A DNA stretch of 64,000 nucleotides from Actinopolyspora halophila DSM 43834 (GCF_000371785.1 NZ_AQUI01000002.1:776590-840589), one strand, 5' to 3'; positions 16,346 to 26,425 are shown, numbered from the stretch's first letter. The notes: generated by a model not told the origin, from the sequence alone. Program-made: numbers and translations.

Positions 16346-17845
16346 TCAGCGGCTCGTGGGCAGCACGAGCCGGAAGGTGCACCCGTGCCCCTGTGCGGTG
16401 TCCAGCTCGATCCTGCCGCTGTGCGCTCCGGCTATGGCGGCCGCGATCGCCAGGCCCAACCCGCTCCCGCCCTGCTCGCGGGAGCGGGCCGGGTCGGCCC
16501 GGTAGAAGCGCTCGAATACCTGGGCCGCCTGCTCGGGGGAGAGTCCGGGACCGTTGTCCGCCACTTCCACCACGGCGATGCGTGTCCCCGGTTCGAGTTC
16601 CGGTGCGGACGTCCGTCTTCCGGTGCGGTCCACGCCTCCGCTCTCCGCACGCGCCGTGGTGGTTCCCACCCTGACGTGCACATCACCCGCGGAAGGCGTG
16701 TGTGCCAGCGCGTTGGAAACCAGGTTGCCCACCACCTGGCTCAACCGGTGGGAGTCCCCGACGACCGGCGCGGGCTCCAGCTCCTCCGTGTCGGTGCGCA
16801 GCGAGTCCAGCAGCACTCGGCGTGCGGAGTCCCGCGGGGCCCGGTCGCTGACGACGTCGGCGGCCACCGAGAGCAGGTCCACCGACTCGCGGTCGTAGGT
16901 CGGTTCCCTGTCCAGCTTCGCCAGCAGCAGCATGTCCTCGACGAGCCGACTCATCCGCTCCGCGTTCTGCTCGATCATCCTGTGGGCCTCTTGGCGTTGT
17001 CGGGCCGGCAGGGACTCGTGTTTGAGGACGAGTTCCGCGAAGCCGCGCATGGAGGTGAGCGGGGTGCGCAGTTCGTGCCCGGCGTCCGCGACGAATCGGC
17101 GCAACCGGTTCTCCGAAGCTTCCCGTTCCCGCAGTGCGGTACGCAGTCGTTCGATCATGGTGTTGAGGACCCGACCGAGCCTGCCGATCTCGGTGTGCGG
17201 ATCCGTTTCCCGCAGCCGCAGTTCCAGGTCGCCGTCGGCTATCGCCGCGGCGGTGTCCTCCATGCGCGTCAACGGCAGCAGCCCGAGCCGCACGACCCAG
17301 CGTCCGACCGCGAACAAGCCGATCACGGTCGCCAGCAGCAGAGCCGAGTTCAGCCAGATGAGCTTGGACATCGCGCCTTCCAGCGTGTCCAGCGGTAGGG
17401 CGACGACCGTGGTGGTGTCTCCCGGTGCGTCGCGGTGCAGTACGCGCCAGCTTCCCGAGCCGGAGGCGTCCGGAACGGTCGCGGGGTCTCCGAGGGGGAA
17501 CGGGAGCGCCGCGGCGGAGTCCGGCAACCGTGGACCGTCTCCGGAGCCGGTTCCGAGTGAGTTCCGCAGCTCGCCGTTCCGGTAGAAGTAGAGCTGGAAA
17601 TCGGAGGGAAGCTGTCCCGGATCCCTCTTTCCGGGAGGCCCTCCGTGCGCCATCTCCGGAGGCGGGGGAACGAAGTCGTCCAGCTGCTGGTCCACCCTGC
17701 TCAACAACCACGAGCGCAGGACGAGTACCCCGATCACCTGCGAGAGCAGTACGGCGATCGTGGCGAGCACGGTGGATCCGATGAGAAGCCTGCGGCGCAG
17801 CGAACGCGCGCGCAGTCGGTCCGCTATGACGCGGTGCTTGCTCAC
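16346..17845 (-). CDS. HAMP-type sensor histidine kinase, orphan
   Basis: A 499-residue two-component sensor. Layout: transmembrane helix 1 (about residues 20-45), an extracytoplasmic loop of about 115 residues rich in Pro and Gly, transmembrane helix 2 (about 163-187), HAMP (190-245), HisKA with the phospho-accepting His257 in DAGHELRTPLTSMRG, and the HATPase domain with N box NLVSNALAHTP and G1/F/G2 boxes DNGPGLSPEQ, FERFYR and GGSGLGLAI. It closely resembles TcrY/PrrB-type OmpR-family sensors, which normally follow a response regulator in the same operon. Here the preceding gene is a divergent NUDIX gene, so no partner regulator is in the window. Confidence 0.93.
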   Translation of the reverse strand: MSKHRVIADRLRARSLRRRLLIGSTVLATIAVLLSQVIGVLVLRSWLLSRVDQQLDDFVPPPPEMAHGGPPGKRDPGQLPSDFQLYFYRNGELRNSLGTGSGDGPRLPDSAAALPFPLGDPATVPDASGSGSWRVLHRDAPGDTTTVVALPLDTLEGAMSKLIWLNSALLLATVIGLFAVGRWVVRLGLLPLTRMEDTAAAIADGDLELRLRETDPHTEIGRLGRVLNTMIERLRTALREREASENRLRRFVADAGHELRTPLTSMRGFAELVLKHESLPARQRQEAHRMIEQNAERMSRLVEDMLLLAKLDREPTYDRESVDLLSVAADVVSDRAPRDSARRVLLDSLRTDTEELEPAPVVGDSHRLSQVVGNLVSNALAHTPSAGDVHVRVGTTTARAESGGVDRTGRRTSAPELEPGTRIAVVEVADNGPGLSPEQAAQVFERFYRADPARSREQGGSGLGLAIAAAIAGAHSGRIELDTAQGHGCTFRLVLPTSR

Positions 17846-18134
17846 GAGACGCTCTTTTCCGAACGGTTCTCGGAGCTGGGGCCGCGTTTCCCGTGGTGCT
17901 CGTGGAGCGGTACTTCGCCCGTTCTCCGGTTCGTCTCGGTCATCGGAAGAAACTTTCGCGGGGAGGGCGGTCTGGTCGTCGGTTCGATGGGCCCGCTGGT
18001 GCGCTCTCGGGTGCGGAAGCGGCTCACAGTGTATCGGCGGTGCCCCCCGCTTTCCCTGTTCCGGGGTTTTTGTGAAAAATATTCATAACTGTTCCGCTGG
18101 GCGTTTCGCCTTCGCGGGAGACAGAATCGCTCGA

Positions 18135-18617
18135 GTGGCTGGTGGATCGAGTGCCGGGATTCTCGTGTTCCGCGAGCGCGGAAACGAGGTCGAGGTGCTG
18201 CTGGGGCACATGGGCGGGCCGTTCTGGCGCGGACGGGACAGTGGCGCCTGGTCGATTCCCAAGGGGGAGTACGGGACTGACGAAGTCCCGCGCAACGCCG
18301 CGCTCCGCGAGTTTCGCGAGGAACTCGGGGTGAACCCGCCGGCGGGGGAGCTCGTCCCGCTGGGCGAGGTGCGTCAGTCGGGAGGCAAGCGGGTGCACGC
18401 CTGGGCGGTGCGTGGGGAGCTCGATCCGGAAGGGATCGCACCGGGGACCTTTACCGTGGAGTGGCCGAGGGGATCCGGGATTCTCCGCGAGTTCCCGGAG
18501 CTCGATCGGGTGTCCTGGTTCGGTGTGCCCGCCGCGGAGACCAGGATCGTCACCGCCCAGCGGGTCCTGCTGCACCGCTTGGTCGAACTGGTGGAAGGCC
18601 GCTCGGGTGGGGGCTGA
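18135..18617 (+). CDS. NUDIX hydrolase
   Basis: A 160-residue enzyme with a complete Nudix box at residues 43-65: G-x5-E-x7-REFREELGV, where the REEL Glu residues bind the metal. Opening VAGGSSAGILVFRERG and the PKGEYGTDE strand are typical of the diadenosine-polyphosphate/MutT-like group found in actinomycetes (about 150 residues). It hydrolyses a nucleoside diphosphate linked to another group; the exact substrate is open. The GTG at 18135 starts the conserved fold. It converges on the hotdog-fold gene with only 22 bp between stops. Confidence 0.88.
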   Translation: MAGGSSAGILVFRERGNEVEVLLGHMGGPFWRGRDSGAWSIPKGEYGTDEVPRNAALREFREELGVNPPAGELVPLGEVRQSGGKRVHAWAVRGELDPEGIAPGTFTVEWPRGSGILREFPELDRVSWFGVPAAETRIVTAQRVLLHRLVELVEGRSGGG

Positions 18618-18639
18618 CCGTTTCCTCGCCCAGGCGGAG

Positions 18640-19095
18640 TCAGAACCGTTCGGGGCGCAGGGTCCAGCGGACGGTCATCCTCCCCGTGGTGCTTCCAGCG
18701 GAGTCGCGGATCGTGCAGTGCACCGGGAACTCCGGCCGTCCTCCTTCGTCCAGTTCCGCGGTCACCCTCCCGATGTCTCCACCGAGGATCGCTTCCGTGG
18801 TCAGATCACCGAGAGCGAGCTTTTCGTAGTGGATCTCCGAGCTGATGACCAGGGGCACGGCCCGTTCGAGCAGCGGGGTGAACGCGGCGAGGGCCACCGC
18901 GCCGGAGGCCGTTTCGGCGAGTCCGAACATCATCGCGGCGTGCGGGCCGCCCACGTGGTTCCGTCGTTCGGGAGTGTCGCGCAGCGCGCAGACCACTCGC
19001 TCGGCTTCGAGTTCGAGGAATTCGATGCCCGTTGTGCCGACCCACGGCACGGTTTTGGCCATCGTCTCCGCCACCCAGTCGTAATCAGCGGTCAT
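18640..19095 (-). CDS. Hotdog-fold DUF4442/PaaI-like protein
   Basis: A 151-residue single-domain hotdog protein. The pattern NHVGGPHAAMMFGLAETASG is the central helix and loop of PaaI/DUF4442-type thioesterases, and a following SSEIHYEKLALGDL is the typical second strand. Such enzymes hydrolyse acyl-CoA thioesters. The acid residue position in the central helix carries Glu (AETASG), so activity is possible. It is transcribed alone. The ATG lies within a short AT-richer stretch that likely carries its promoter (ATACTACTGATCAGTAA-like on the minus strand). Confidence 0.8.
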   Translation of the reverse strand: MTADYDWVAETMAKTVPWVGTTGIEFLELEAERVVCALRDTPERRNHVGGPHAAMMFGLAETASGAVALAAFTPLLERAVPLVISSEIHYEKLALGDLTTEAILGGDIGRVTAELDEGGRPEFPVHCTIRDSAGSTTGRMTVRWTLRPERF

Positions 19096-19373
19096 GGGAA
19101 CGAATGTTACTGATCAGTAGTATGGCGCGGTAGGGCCAGTGGGCCGAGTCACTCCGCGCCGTTCACGAGCCCGTCGGGCCCCCGCGCCGTGGAAACACGT
19201 CAGTGGGACGTGCCCGCGGGAGGCGCTTTTCGCTCCGACGCCCGGGGAAGGCCGCCCGGCCGATCCCGCACGAAGCTGCCGATCTTGGTGTACTTGGACA
19301 CCACCGACCGCGGTGGTGACCCGCAGCACCCGTGCGCGGCAGCGGCGAGGTCACACGGGAGACCGGGGGTGCG

Positions 19374-20870
19374 ATGAGCCTGAACGAACTCTACCTGGCG
19401 TTGTTCGCGGGCGGTCTCGTTCTCCTGGCGAGCATAGTCGCCACCCGGATCGCGTCCCGGGTCGGTTTGCCGAGCCTGTTGCTGTTCCTCGCGGTCGGGG
19501 TGATCCTCGGGGAGGACGTGCTCGGGGTGGACCTCGATGATCCACAGTTGGCGCAGAACCTGGGCACCGCCGCGTTGGCGATCATCCTCGTCGAGGGCGG
19601 GTTGACCACCAAGTGGTCCGACGTCTCCAAGCTGCTCGCGCCCGCGGGGGTGCTCGCCACACTGGGAGTCGGGGTCAGTGTCGGGGTCACCGCGCTGGGA
19701 GCGCACTTTTTCCTGGGACTCGACTGGCAACTGGCCCTGTTGCTCGGAGCGGTGCTGTCCTCCACCGACGCCGCCGCCGTGTTCTCGGTGTTGCGCGTGC
19801 TGCCGATACCCAGACGCATGGCGGGACTGCTGGAAGCCGAGTCGGGGTTCAACGACGCGCCGACCGTGATACTGGTGCTGCTGTTCAGCTCGACGCCCCT
19901 GCGGATGCAGCCGTGGCACGTGCTCGGTTCGTTGGTGTACCAGCTCGCCGCGGGCGCGGCCATCGGAGTCCTGCTGGGCGTGATCGGTTCCCTCGTGCTG
20001 CCTCGGATAGCGCTGCCTGCTTCGGGGCTCTACCCGCTCGCGATATTCGGGCTGGGGGTGCTGGCCTTCGCCGCGGCCGGCGTGGCCCGCTCCAGTGGGT
20101 TCATCGCCGCCTACCTGGCCGGGATGGTGCTGGCGAACGCGGGGTTGCCGCACCGTTCCGCGACGCGTTCCTTCGCCGAAGGACTGGGGTGGTTGGCCCA
20201 GATCGGCCTGTTCGTGCTGCTCGGGCTGCTGGTCACTCCGAGCGAGTTGCACCGTGAGGTGTTGCCCGCCCTGGTGATCGGGGTGGTGCTGTTGCTGTTG
20301 GCGCGTCCGTTGGCCGTCGCGGTCTCCCTGGCCGGTTTCCGGCTCCCGTGGCGGGAGCAGGCCTTTCTCTCCTGGGCGGGGCTCCGCGGGGCGGTTCCCA
20401 TCGTGCTGGCGACGTTTCCCGTGGTGGCCGGTGTGCGGGGCAGCGACCGGCTCGTGGACATCGTGTTCGTCCTCATCCTGCTCCTCACCCTGGTGCAGGG
20501 GCCGAGCCTGCGGTCGCTGGCCCGTTCGCTCGATCTGATCCGTCCGCAGGCGGCCAGGGAGGTTCAGGTGGAGTCCGCGCCGCTCGACGTGCTCGACGCC
20601 GAACTCCTGACGGTTACGATTCCGCGTGGTTCGCGGTTGCACTACGTAACCGTGCTCGAGCTGCAGTTGCCGGAGCCCAGCGTGCTGGCTCTCGTGATCC
20701 GCGAGTACGGGGTCTTCGTTCCCCAGCCGGAGAGTCGGGTGGAGGAAGGGGACCAGCTGTTGATCGTGACCACGACCGCCAAGCGCGAGGTCACCGAGCG
20801 AAGACTGCGGGCGGTGGGGCGCAGGGGCAAGCTGGCCTACTGGTTCGGCGAGTACGGCGACCTCATTTGA
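19374..20870 (+). CDS. CPA1-family potassium/sodium-proton antiporter
   Basis: A 498-residue antiporter. Residues 1-385 hold 12-13 membrane helices of the CPA1 fold, with the unwound-helix ion site visible as STDAAAVFSVLR and AESGFNDAPTVILVLLFSS (the ND pair being the proton/cation site), and LRGAVPIVLAT near helix 10. A cytoplasmic TrkA-C domain (about residues 410-480) follows. This layout fits the NhaP2/CvrA-like K+(Na+)/H+ antiporter group. ATG 19374 is preceded by GGGGG. It fits an organism that manages salt or potassium stress. Confidence 0.9.
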   Translation: MSLNELYLALFAGGLVLLASIVATRIASRVGLPSLLLFLAVGVILGEDVLGVDLDDPQLAQNLGTAALAIILVEGGLTTKWSDVSKLLAPAGVLATLGVGVSVGVTALGAHFFLGLDWQLALLLGAVLSSTDAAAVFSVLRVLPIPRRMAGLLEAESGFNDAPTVILVLLFSSTPLRMQPWHVLGSLVYQLAAGAAIGVLLGVIGSLVLPRIALPASGLYPLAIFGLGVLAFAAAGVARSSGFIAAYLAGMVLANAGLPHRSATRSFAEGLGWLAQIGLFVLLGLLVTPSELHREVLPALVIGVVLLLLARPLAVAVSLAGFRLPWREQAFLSWAGLRGAVPIVLATFPVVAGVRGSDRLVDIVFVLILLLTLVQGPSLRSLARSLDLIRPQAAREVQVESAPLDVLDAELLTVTIPRGSRLHYVTVLELQLPEPSVLALVIREYGVFVPQPESRVEEGDQLLIVTTTAKREVTERRLRAVGRRGKLAYWFGEYGDLI

Positions 20871-21376
20871 TCACGTTCGGTGCTCGGAGTGTGTGATGGA
20901 CAAGCTGTTTTCACTCTTCCGGAAAGCCTTTTTGGCACCTTCGGATGACATTGATGGAGTACAAGTTGATCCTGGTGCTAGGTTGAAGACGTTCGTTTCC
21001 CGGGTTCGGAAACTGGTTCGCAAGTATGTCTGGGGTTTGACGTGGAACGGAGGTTCCGATGGAATGTTGTCTTCCGAATAATCCCATGAGTCGTAGCTGG
21101 GCAGGTGATTTCGCCTTACTTGACTCGTGCGCTGCATTCGGGGCGTCGCTGCGGCGCCCGCGCCTCTTATGAGAGTCGCGTGTGTTCTTGTTCCGGTGTT
21201 GGATTCTCGTACGAGGACGGCCGGAAGTCGAGAGCGGACCGAGTGTCTGAGGCGAACCGTTTGAATTTCTCTCGTGTTTTTCTGTTTGCGCATTATCTCC
21301 GCGTTCGAAGCTTCCTTCGTCTCCGGTCCGTGTGATGGACCGACTGCTGTGTAATTCGGGGCTCGCGCGTGGCCGT

Positions 21377-21402
21377 GCGGCGGGGAGCTCGCTCCCCGCC
21401 GC
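21377..21402 (+). terminator. Strong GC-rich hairpin
   Basis: A perfect 12-bp stem: GCGGCGGGGAGC, a two-base TC turn, and GCTCCCCGCCGC. No T-run follows, so it may be an actinobacterial I-shaped terminator or a structured part of a leader RNA. Confidence 0.5.
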
Positions 21403-21547
21403 TGGTGCCCCGTCCGGCCGTCGCTCCCCGATGTCGAGGAGCCCGCGGCGAAAGCTCACCGGAGTTTCCGCCCCGCGTACCTGCGACAAGCCGAACGGGA
21501 AAACCTCGATCAGCAGGTGTTTCGTTTTTCTTCGTGCCGTATTTCCC

Positions 21548-21580
21548 AGTTGACGGTCTTCGCGGGGAAAACTGTCAACT
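21548..21580 (+). terminator. Hairpin followed by T-run
   Basis: AGTTGACGGT (21548-21557) pairs with ACTGTCAACT (21571-21580), one G-U pair, with a 13-nt loop, followed by TTTTC. This is the best intrinsic-terminator shape in the 1-kb non-coding stretch and implies that a short plus-strand transcript could end here. Confidence 0.5.
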
Positions 21581-21936
21581 TTTCGGACCTTGTTCGAGAC
21601 GCCCCGCCGGTCACAGTGGGGAATAGGGCTTTTTCGCAGTTCATCCTCCGTGTTGGCGGGTGGTTTGTCCGTTCGTGCGGAACTCTGTTCCCGCTTCGGG
21701 GCTTCGCGTGGAAGTTCCGTCCGTGAATTCCGTGAATGAACCGGACCGTTCCGTACGGGGGGCACGTACGGTGTCACGGATTGTTCTTCGTCCGTGGTCA
21801 CCGGATCGTTTGGGCACTGTTCATCCGCGTTTTTCGAGGTCATGCGAGCTCTTATCGCTCGTGCGGCCGAGATGACGGACGCGGGTGAAGGACCGTTCCC
21901 GTCGCCTTTTCGGCGGCGTAACCACCAGGAGGAACG

Positions 21937-23442
21937 ATGCGGTACCCGAACAGGGGGCACGGCAGAATCGCGAGCCTGTGTCTCGGTGCCACCGTGGCGG
22001 CCTCTTTCGGGGTCGTGGCGGCACTGCCGGCACAGGCCGCGGAGGGGCAGATCAGAAACGCGGATATCGACGCGGCCATCGAGGACAGCTACATCGTCGC
22101 GCTCGAGGACGCGGCAGCGGCGGGGCCGGGTGGTGTGAGCACCGCGGCCACCGATCTGACCCAGCGTTACGGCGGTCAGGTCGACCGCACCTACGACGTC
22201 GCCTTACGGGGTTTCGCGACGTCGATGGACGAGTCGGCCGCCAAGCGCCTCGCCGCGGATCCCGGCGTCAAGTACGTCGAGCAGAACCAACGGGTGCACG
22301 CTCTCGGTACCCAGCAGGACCCGCCCTCGTACGGTCTGGACCGGATCGACCAACGGGACCTCCCGCTGGACGGTTCCTACACCTATCCGAACGAGGGAAG
22401 CGGTGTGACCGCGTACGTGATCGACACCGGTACCCGGATCAGCCACAACACCTTCGAGGGGAGGGCGAGCAACGGTTACGACTTCGTCGACAACGACTCC
22501 GTCGCCAATGACTGCAACGGGCACGGTACCCATGTGGCCGGCACCATCGGTGGCGCCGAGTACGGAGTTGCCAAGAACGCCGACATCGTCGGTGTGCGCG
22601 TGCTGGACTGCCAGGGCAGCGGCTCCTACGCCGGTGTGATCGACGGAATCGACTGGGTGACGCAGAACGCGGAAGGTCCCTCGGTCGCGAACATGAGTCT
22701 CGGCGGATCAACCAGCAGTTCGGTCGACGACGCGGTGCGGAACTCGATCTCCGCCGGGGTGACCTACGGTGTCGCCGCCGGGAATTCGGGGGACGACGCG
22801 TGCGGCTACTCGCCGGCCAGGGTCGAATCCGCGGTGACGGTCGGTGCGACGAACCGACAGGACGGTGAGGCCAGCTACTCCAACTACGGTGACTGCCTGG
22901 ACATCTACGCTCCCGGAAGCAACATCACCTCCGCCTGGATCGGCAGCGACAGCGATACCAACACGATCAGCGGCACCTCGATGGCGACTCCGCACGTGGT
23001 CGGAGCCGCTGCGTTGGTGCTCGGTGACACTCCCGCGGCCTCGCCCGCTCAGGTAAGCGACACGTTGGTGAACAACGCCAGCTCGGGCAAGATCTCGAAC
23101 CCCGGTCCGGGATCGCCGAACAAGCTGCTCCACGTCGGCGGGGAGAGCGGGGAGAACCCGGAAGACCCGGGAAACAGCTCCCCCAGCGCCTCGTTCACCG
23201 TGAACTGCTCGAGCGGTTGTGAATTCGACGCAGCCGGTTCGGCCGATTCGGACGGTTCCATAACGGACTACGCCTGGGCCTTCGGCGATGGTTCCAACGG
23301 GAGTGGAAGCACGGTCAGCCACGACTACTCCGGTGGTCAGTTCACGGCCACCCTCACGGTCACCGACGATGAGGGCGCTACGGACTCCACCACCCACCAG
23401 ATTCAGTGCTACGACTTCGGAACGGTGTACTGCTTCGCCTGA
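21937..23442 (+). CDS. Secreted subtilisin-like serine protease with PKD domain
   Basis: A 501-residue secreted S8 peptidase. A Sec signal ends near ALPAQAA (residue 35). An I9-type propeptide (about 45-122) acts as intramolecular chaperone. The proteinase K-like catalytic domain follows, with Asp163 in YVIDTG, His196 in GHGTHVAG and Ser348 in GTSMATPH. A Gly/Asn-rich linker leads to a C-terminal PKD domain (about 418-495; [20 protein letters not shown]) that probably aids substrate binding. ATG 21937 has GGAGG eight bases upstream. The mature part is acidic, as in proteins of salt-tolerant actinomycetes. It is followed by a terminator and the convergent LAL gene. Confidence 0.95.
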   Translation: MRYPNRGHGRIASLCLGATVAASFGVVAALPAQAAEGQIRNADIDAAIEDSYIVALEDAAAAGPGGVSTAATDLTQRYGGQVDRTYDVALRGFATSMDESAAKRLAADPGVKYVEQNQRVHALGTQQDPPSYGLDRIDQRDLPLDGSYTYPNEGSGVTAYVIDTGTRISHNTFEGRASNGYDFVDNDSVANDCNGHGTHVAGTIGGAEYGVAKNADIVGVRVLDCQGSGSYAGVIDGIDWVTQNAEGPSVANMSLGGSTSSSVDDAVRNSISAGVTYGVAAGNSGDDACGYSPARVESAVTVGATNRQDGEASYSNYGDCLDIYAPGSNITSAWIGSDSDTNTISGTSMATPHVVGAAALVLGDTPAASPAQVSDTLVNNASSGKISNPGPGSPNKLLHVGGESGENPEDPGNSSPSASFTVNCSSGCEFDAAGSADSDGSITDYAWAFGDGSNGSGSTVSHDYSGGQFTATLTVTDDEGATDSTTHQIQCYDFGTVYCFA

Positions 23443-23473
23443 CACCACCGGTGATCGGCACTGATGAGCGGGT

Positions 23474-23505
23474 GAGCGGGGTTCTCGAGGTCGGGAACTC
23501 CGCTC
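23474..23505. terminator. Terminator between protease and LAL gene
   Basis: GAGCGGGGTTC (23474-23484) pairs imperfectly with GGAACTCCGCTC (23494-23505) around a short loop, in the 109-bp convergent gap. Confidence 0.55.
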
Positions 23506-23551
23506 ATCCGTCGTAACGCCGAAGTCCGGTCGGCTCGGTTCGTGCAGGTGG

Positions 23552-26425
23552 TCACTCCGGTGAAAGGTCCGCACGGTTCGTCAGCCCCAGTTTGCGTATC
23601 GCTTTCGCCACGTGCTGCTCCACGGTCCGCGGGGACAGGAACAGTGCCGAAGCTATTTCCCGGTTCGTGCGCCCCCGAGCAACCAGCTTCGTCACTTCCC
23701 GCTCCCGTGGGGAGAGTTCCTTTCCGTATCCTTTCCTGCCGCGTCTCGAGGAGACAGGTCTTCCCGTGCAGCGCAACGAATGTCGACAACGGGCGGCGTC
23801 CCCGGTGGCCCCGAGCCGTTCGAAGGAATCGACCAGCTCCTCCGGGCCTATCCGGTCGGGGGTGATCCCAGCGCCGTGGAACACGAGCTTTTCGGCCATC
23901 AGAGCAGCGCTGTACGGCTGCGGCAGGGCAGCGTATCCGGAGTGGGCGAGTTTCCACCACTCGACAGCGGTGCCGATGTCGCCCTCGCTCTCGTACACCG
24001 CCGCGTGGGCCGCCGCCACAGCGGGGGCGATGACAGGTGCGGAACGGTCGGCCGTGGCGGAGTGGAACCTGTCGATCGTTTGGCGGGCTTCGGCGGTCCG
24101 CCCGATACGCGTGTACACCTCGGCCGCCACCGGGAGGAGTCCGCTGGCCCAGAGCCACACTCCTTTGTGCCGCACTAGTGTCAGCGCGTGGTCGACGGCC
24201 CGGGCGGCTCCCGGGAGATCGTGCTGTGCCAACCGCATTCCGGCGCGTGCGGAGCCGGCCGCGATCACCACGGGGGCGAGGGAATCCTCCGGGGCGTCCA
24301 GTCCGGTGGCGCGCAGCGATCGTTCGGCCTCCTCCCAGTCGGCCTGTGCGATCGCGATCAACGACAGGACCAACGAGAGCTCCACGACCAGCGGCCGCGA
24401 GTTCCGGCAGTCGCGCAGCAGTTCCACGGGGTCTTCCGCCGAATCCCGCCATCCTCCGGTCGACCAGCACAGGCGGATCTCGATGGTGCGCAGGGTTTTG
24501 TCCAGGTGGGACAGTTTTTCCCGCCCGGGGGCGAGCCCGCGTGCTCTTTCCAGGTGTTTCTCGACCAGCCGGTATTCCCCGGTCCAGAGGTACGCAGCGG
24601 CGATATTGGCGTGCGCCCGGGCGGTGCGGTGTTGTTCGACCGTCTTCGGGGGGACTCGATCGAGAAGGTGTAGCCATTCCTCCACCGGTTTTCCGCCGTG
24701 CAGCCGTGCCGGAACGGTCTCGGACAGCGAGTCGCGGATACAGCTTTCCGCACCGGCTTGCCCGAGCACGTTCTCCGCTCTGCTCAACCAGTCGGAACAT
24801 TCCTCCACACGGGTGGTTCCGAAGTGGACCGCTGCGAGCGCGGCCATACCGGTGACCGCCTGTGCGGGAACCTCGTGGAGCTCTTCGACCGCGAGTTCGA
24901 GCTGGACGCGAGCCGGTTGGACCGAGCCGGCTTCCAGCAGCAGTTTGCCGTGGGCGAGCCGTACCCGTCCTCTTGCCGTTCCGGGCAGCCGTGGTGTGTC
25001 GAGCAGTCTTTCCAACACAGCCGTGGTCTCGTTCCGCCACTCCGGGGCGTCGAGCGCGGCGCGAGCGTACTTGACCGCCAACCGGTTCAGGCGTTCCTCG
25101 GAGAGGGGGGAAGTGGTCAGCATGCTGCCGAGCAGTTCCACGGCGGTGCTCGTGTCACCCCTTGCGGTGGCTCGGTCCGCTGCCGCCGCACCGTAGTGCA
25201 GCCAGGACTCGAGGTCTCCGCAGGCGCGACCGTGGAGAGCCAGCAGTAGCAGTGGTGGAGGTTCGTTTCCGGCGAGCCCGCGGAGGGCCGCACTGTGCAG
25301 TTCCGTCCGCTCCGGGGCGGTGAGACTCGCGTAAACCGCTCTGCGGGCCGGGAAGTGCCGGAAAGTGTAAGTCCGCTCGGGAGTTTCGTACAGCACGTTG
25401 GCGCGTAGTGCCGTCGTCAGGTGATGTTCGGGGGTGGCGACACCGGCCATCCTGCCGAGCAGTTCCGCTCCGGCGGGGCGGTCGAGCACCGAGGCTGCTC
25501 TGACCAGGTGTGCTGCCGTGCGTGGCAGCGAGTTCAACCGTTCGAGCAGCGAATCGCGCAGCAGGACGGGAACGTCGTCCCGCGCGGAGGGAAAGTCGTC
25601 GAGCAGGGAGCTGGTGGCTCGTTCGGCACCGTCCCGCCGGTTTCGCAGCGTTTCCTCGACGACGAAGGGGATGCCCGCGGTTCGTTCGTGCAGTTCCCGG
25701 GCGAGTTCCGGTTCGGGGGGTTTGGTTCCGAGGAGTTCGGCGGTCAGCGCTCCGACCTGTTCCGGTTCGAGCGGTCGGATCGTCAGCACCGTGCTGCGGG
25801 TGTTCGGCGGGTGCCGGTACGCGGCTCCCAGGGGGAGTTGTCCGTGCAGGTCCTCGCGCCGGTAGGTCAGCACGAGGGCGAGATTCGGTGGTGGGGAGCT
25901 CACGAGGAAGCGCAGCAGCTCCCCGGTGTGTTCGTCGCACCAGTGCAGGTCCTCGATCACGAGTACGGCGGATCCGATGCTGCGCAGCAGGGAGTCGAAC
26001 CCGCGAAACACCCGGTGCCGTTCCGCGGCAGGGTCCGTGAGCTCTTCGGCCGCCGGTGGCAGCGTGTCGCTCAGTTCGGGAAGCAGTGATCGCAGTGTTC
26101 CGGTCACCGGGTCGAGACGGTCCGGGGTGATGACGTCCACGAGCGCGCGTAACGCGTCGAGCACCGGGCCGTAGGGGAAGGGCTCCCGTGGGGGGCGGCA
26201 CGATCCTGCCAGCTTGACGTGCCCGTCCAGGACGGGGGATTCGAGGGCTTCGCCGAGCAGCCGCGTCTTGCCCACTCCCGCTTCACCCTCCAGCAGCAGC
26301 ACCGCCGGTGGCGCGCTCATCGCTTCGGTGAGGTGATGGAGTTCCGCGGTGCGGCCGACGAGTGCGGGCGGGGTCTCGTGGATCGAGTCGGCGGGCTGCG
26401 GGGGACGGGATTCGTCGCTCGGCAT
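23552..26425 (-). CDS. LAL-type LuxR-family transcriptional regulator
   Basis: A 957-residue large ATP-binding LuxR regulator. The N-terminal AAA ATPase has Walker A GEAGVGKT (residues 47-54) and Walker B VLVIEDLHWCDE. A long TPR-like helical middle part follows. The last 55 residues are the LuxR helix-turn-helix: LSPREREVTKLVARGRTNRE then IASALFLSPRTVEQHVAKAI. The ATG at 26425 has GGAAGGGGG upstream; a longer frame exists but lacks a site. LAL proteins are often pathway activators in actinomycetes; its target is not evident. It is transcribed towards the subtilase, with an A-type repeat behind its start. Confidence 0.92.
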   Translation of the reverse strand: MPSDESRPPQPADSIHETPPALVGRTAELHHLTEAMSAPPAVLLLEGEAGVGKTRLLGEALESPVLDGHVKLAGSCRPPREPFPYGPVLDALRALVDVITPDRLDPVTGTLRSLLPELSDTLPPAAEELTDPAAERHRVFRGFDSLLRSIGSAVLVIEDLHWCDEHTGELLRFLVSSPPPNLALVLTYRREDLHGQLPLGAAYRHPPNTRSTVLTIRPLEPEQVGALTAELLGTKPPEPELARELHERTAGIPFVVEETLRNRRDGAERATSSLLDDFPSARDDVPVLLRDSLLERLNSLPRTAAHLVRAASVLDRPAGAELLGRMAGVATPEHHLTTALRANVLYETPERTYTFRHFPARRAVYASLTAPERTELHSAALRGLAGNEPPPLLLLALHGRACGDLESWLHYGAAAADRATARGDTSTAVELLGSMLTTSPLSEERLNRLAVKYARAALDAPEWRNETTAVLERLLDTPRLPGTARGRVRLAHGKLLLEAGSVQPARVQLELAVEELHEVPAQAVTGMAALAAVHFGTTRVEECSDWLSRAENVLGQAGAESCIRDSLSETVPARLHGGKPVEEWLHLLDRVPPKTVEQHRTARAHANIAAAYLWTGEYRLVEKHLERARGLAPGREKLSHLDKTLRTIEIRLCWSTGGWRDSAEDPVELLRDCRNSRPLVVELSLVLSLIAIAQADWEEAERSLRATGLDAPEDSLAPVVIAAGSARAGMRLAQHDLPGAARAVDHALTLVRHKGVWLWASGLLPVAAEVYTRIGRTAEARQTIDRFHSATADRSAPVIAPAVAAAHAAVYESEGDIGTAVEWWKLAHSGYAALPQPYSAALMAEKLVFHGAGITPDRIGPEELVDSFERLGATGDAARCRHSLRCTGRPVSSRRGRKGYGKELSPREREVTKLVARGRTNREIASALFLSPRTVEQHVAKAIRKLGLTNRADLSPE

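Larger units (their letters stand above)
20871..21936. other. 1-kb lower-GC non-coding stretch
   Basis: This region is clearly richer in A+T than its neighbours. Open frames on both strands have no ribosome-binding site, no domain pattern and non-actinomycete codon use; the longest, on the minus strand, is a polar low-complexity frame. Two strong hairpins lie inside (21377-21402 and 21548-21580). It probably holds the long leader of the subtilase gene, possibly with a non-coding RNA. No tRNA or known riboswitch was recognised. Confidence 0.5.

Noticed and set aside
20911-21960. 349-residue minus-strand open frame in low-GC region
   Set aside because: Polar low-complexity translation, no ribosome-binding site, runs into the subtilase start on the other strand; no domain pattern.
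23409-25040. 543-residue minus-strand frame beside LAL gene
   Set aside because: Alternative frame on the same strand as the LAL regulator; Arg/Gly-rich and overlapping the true coding frame.
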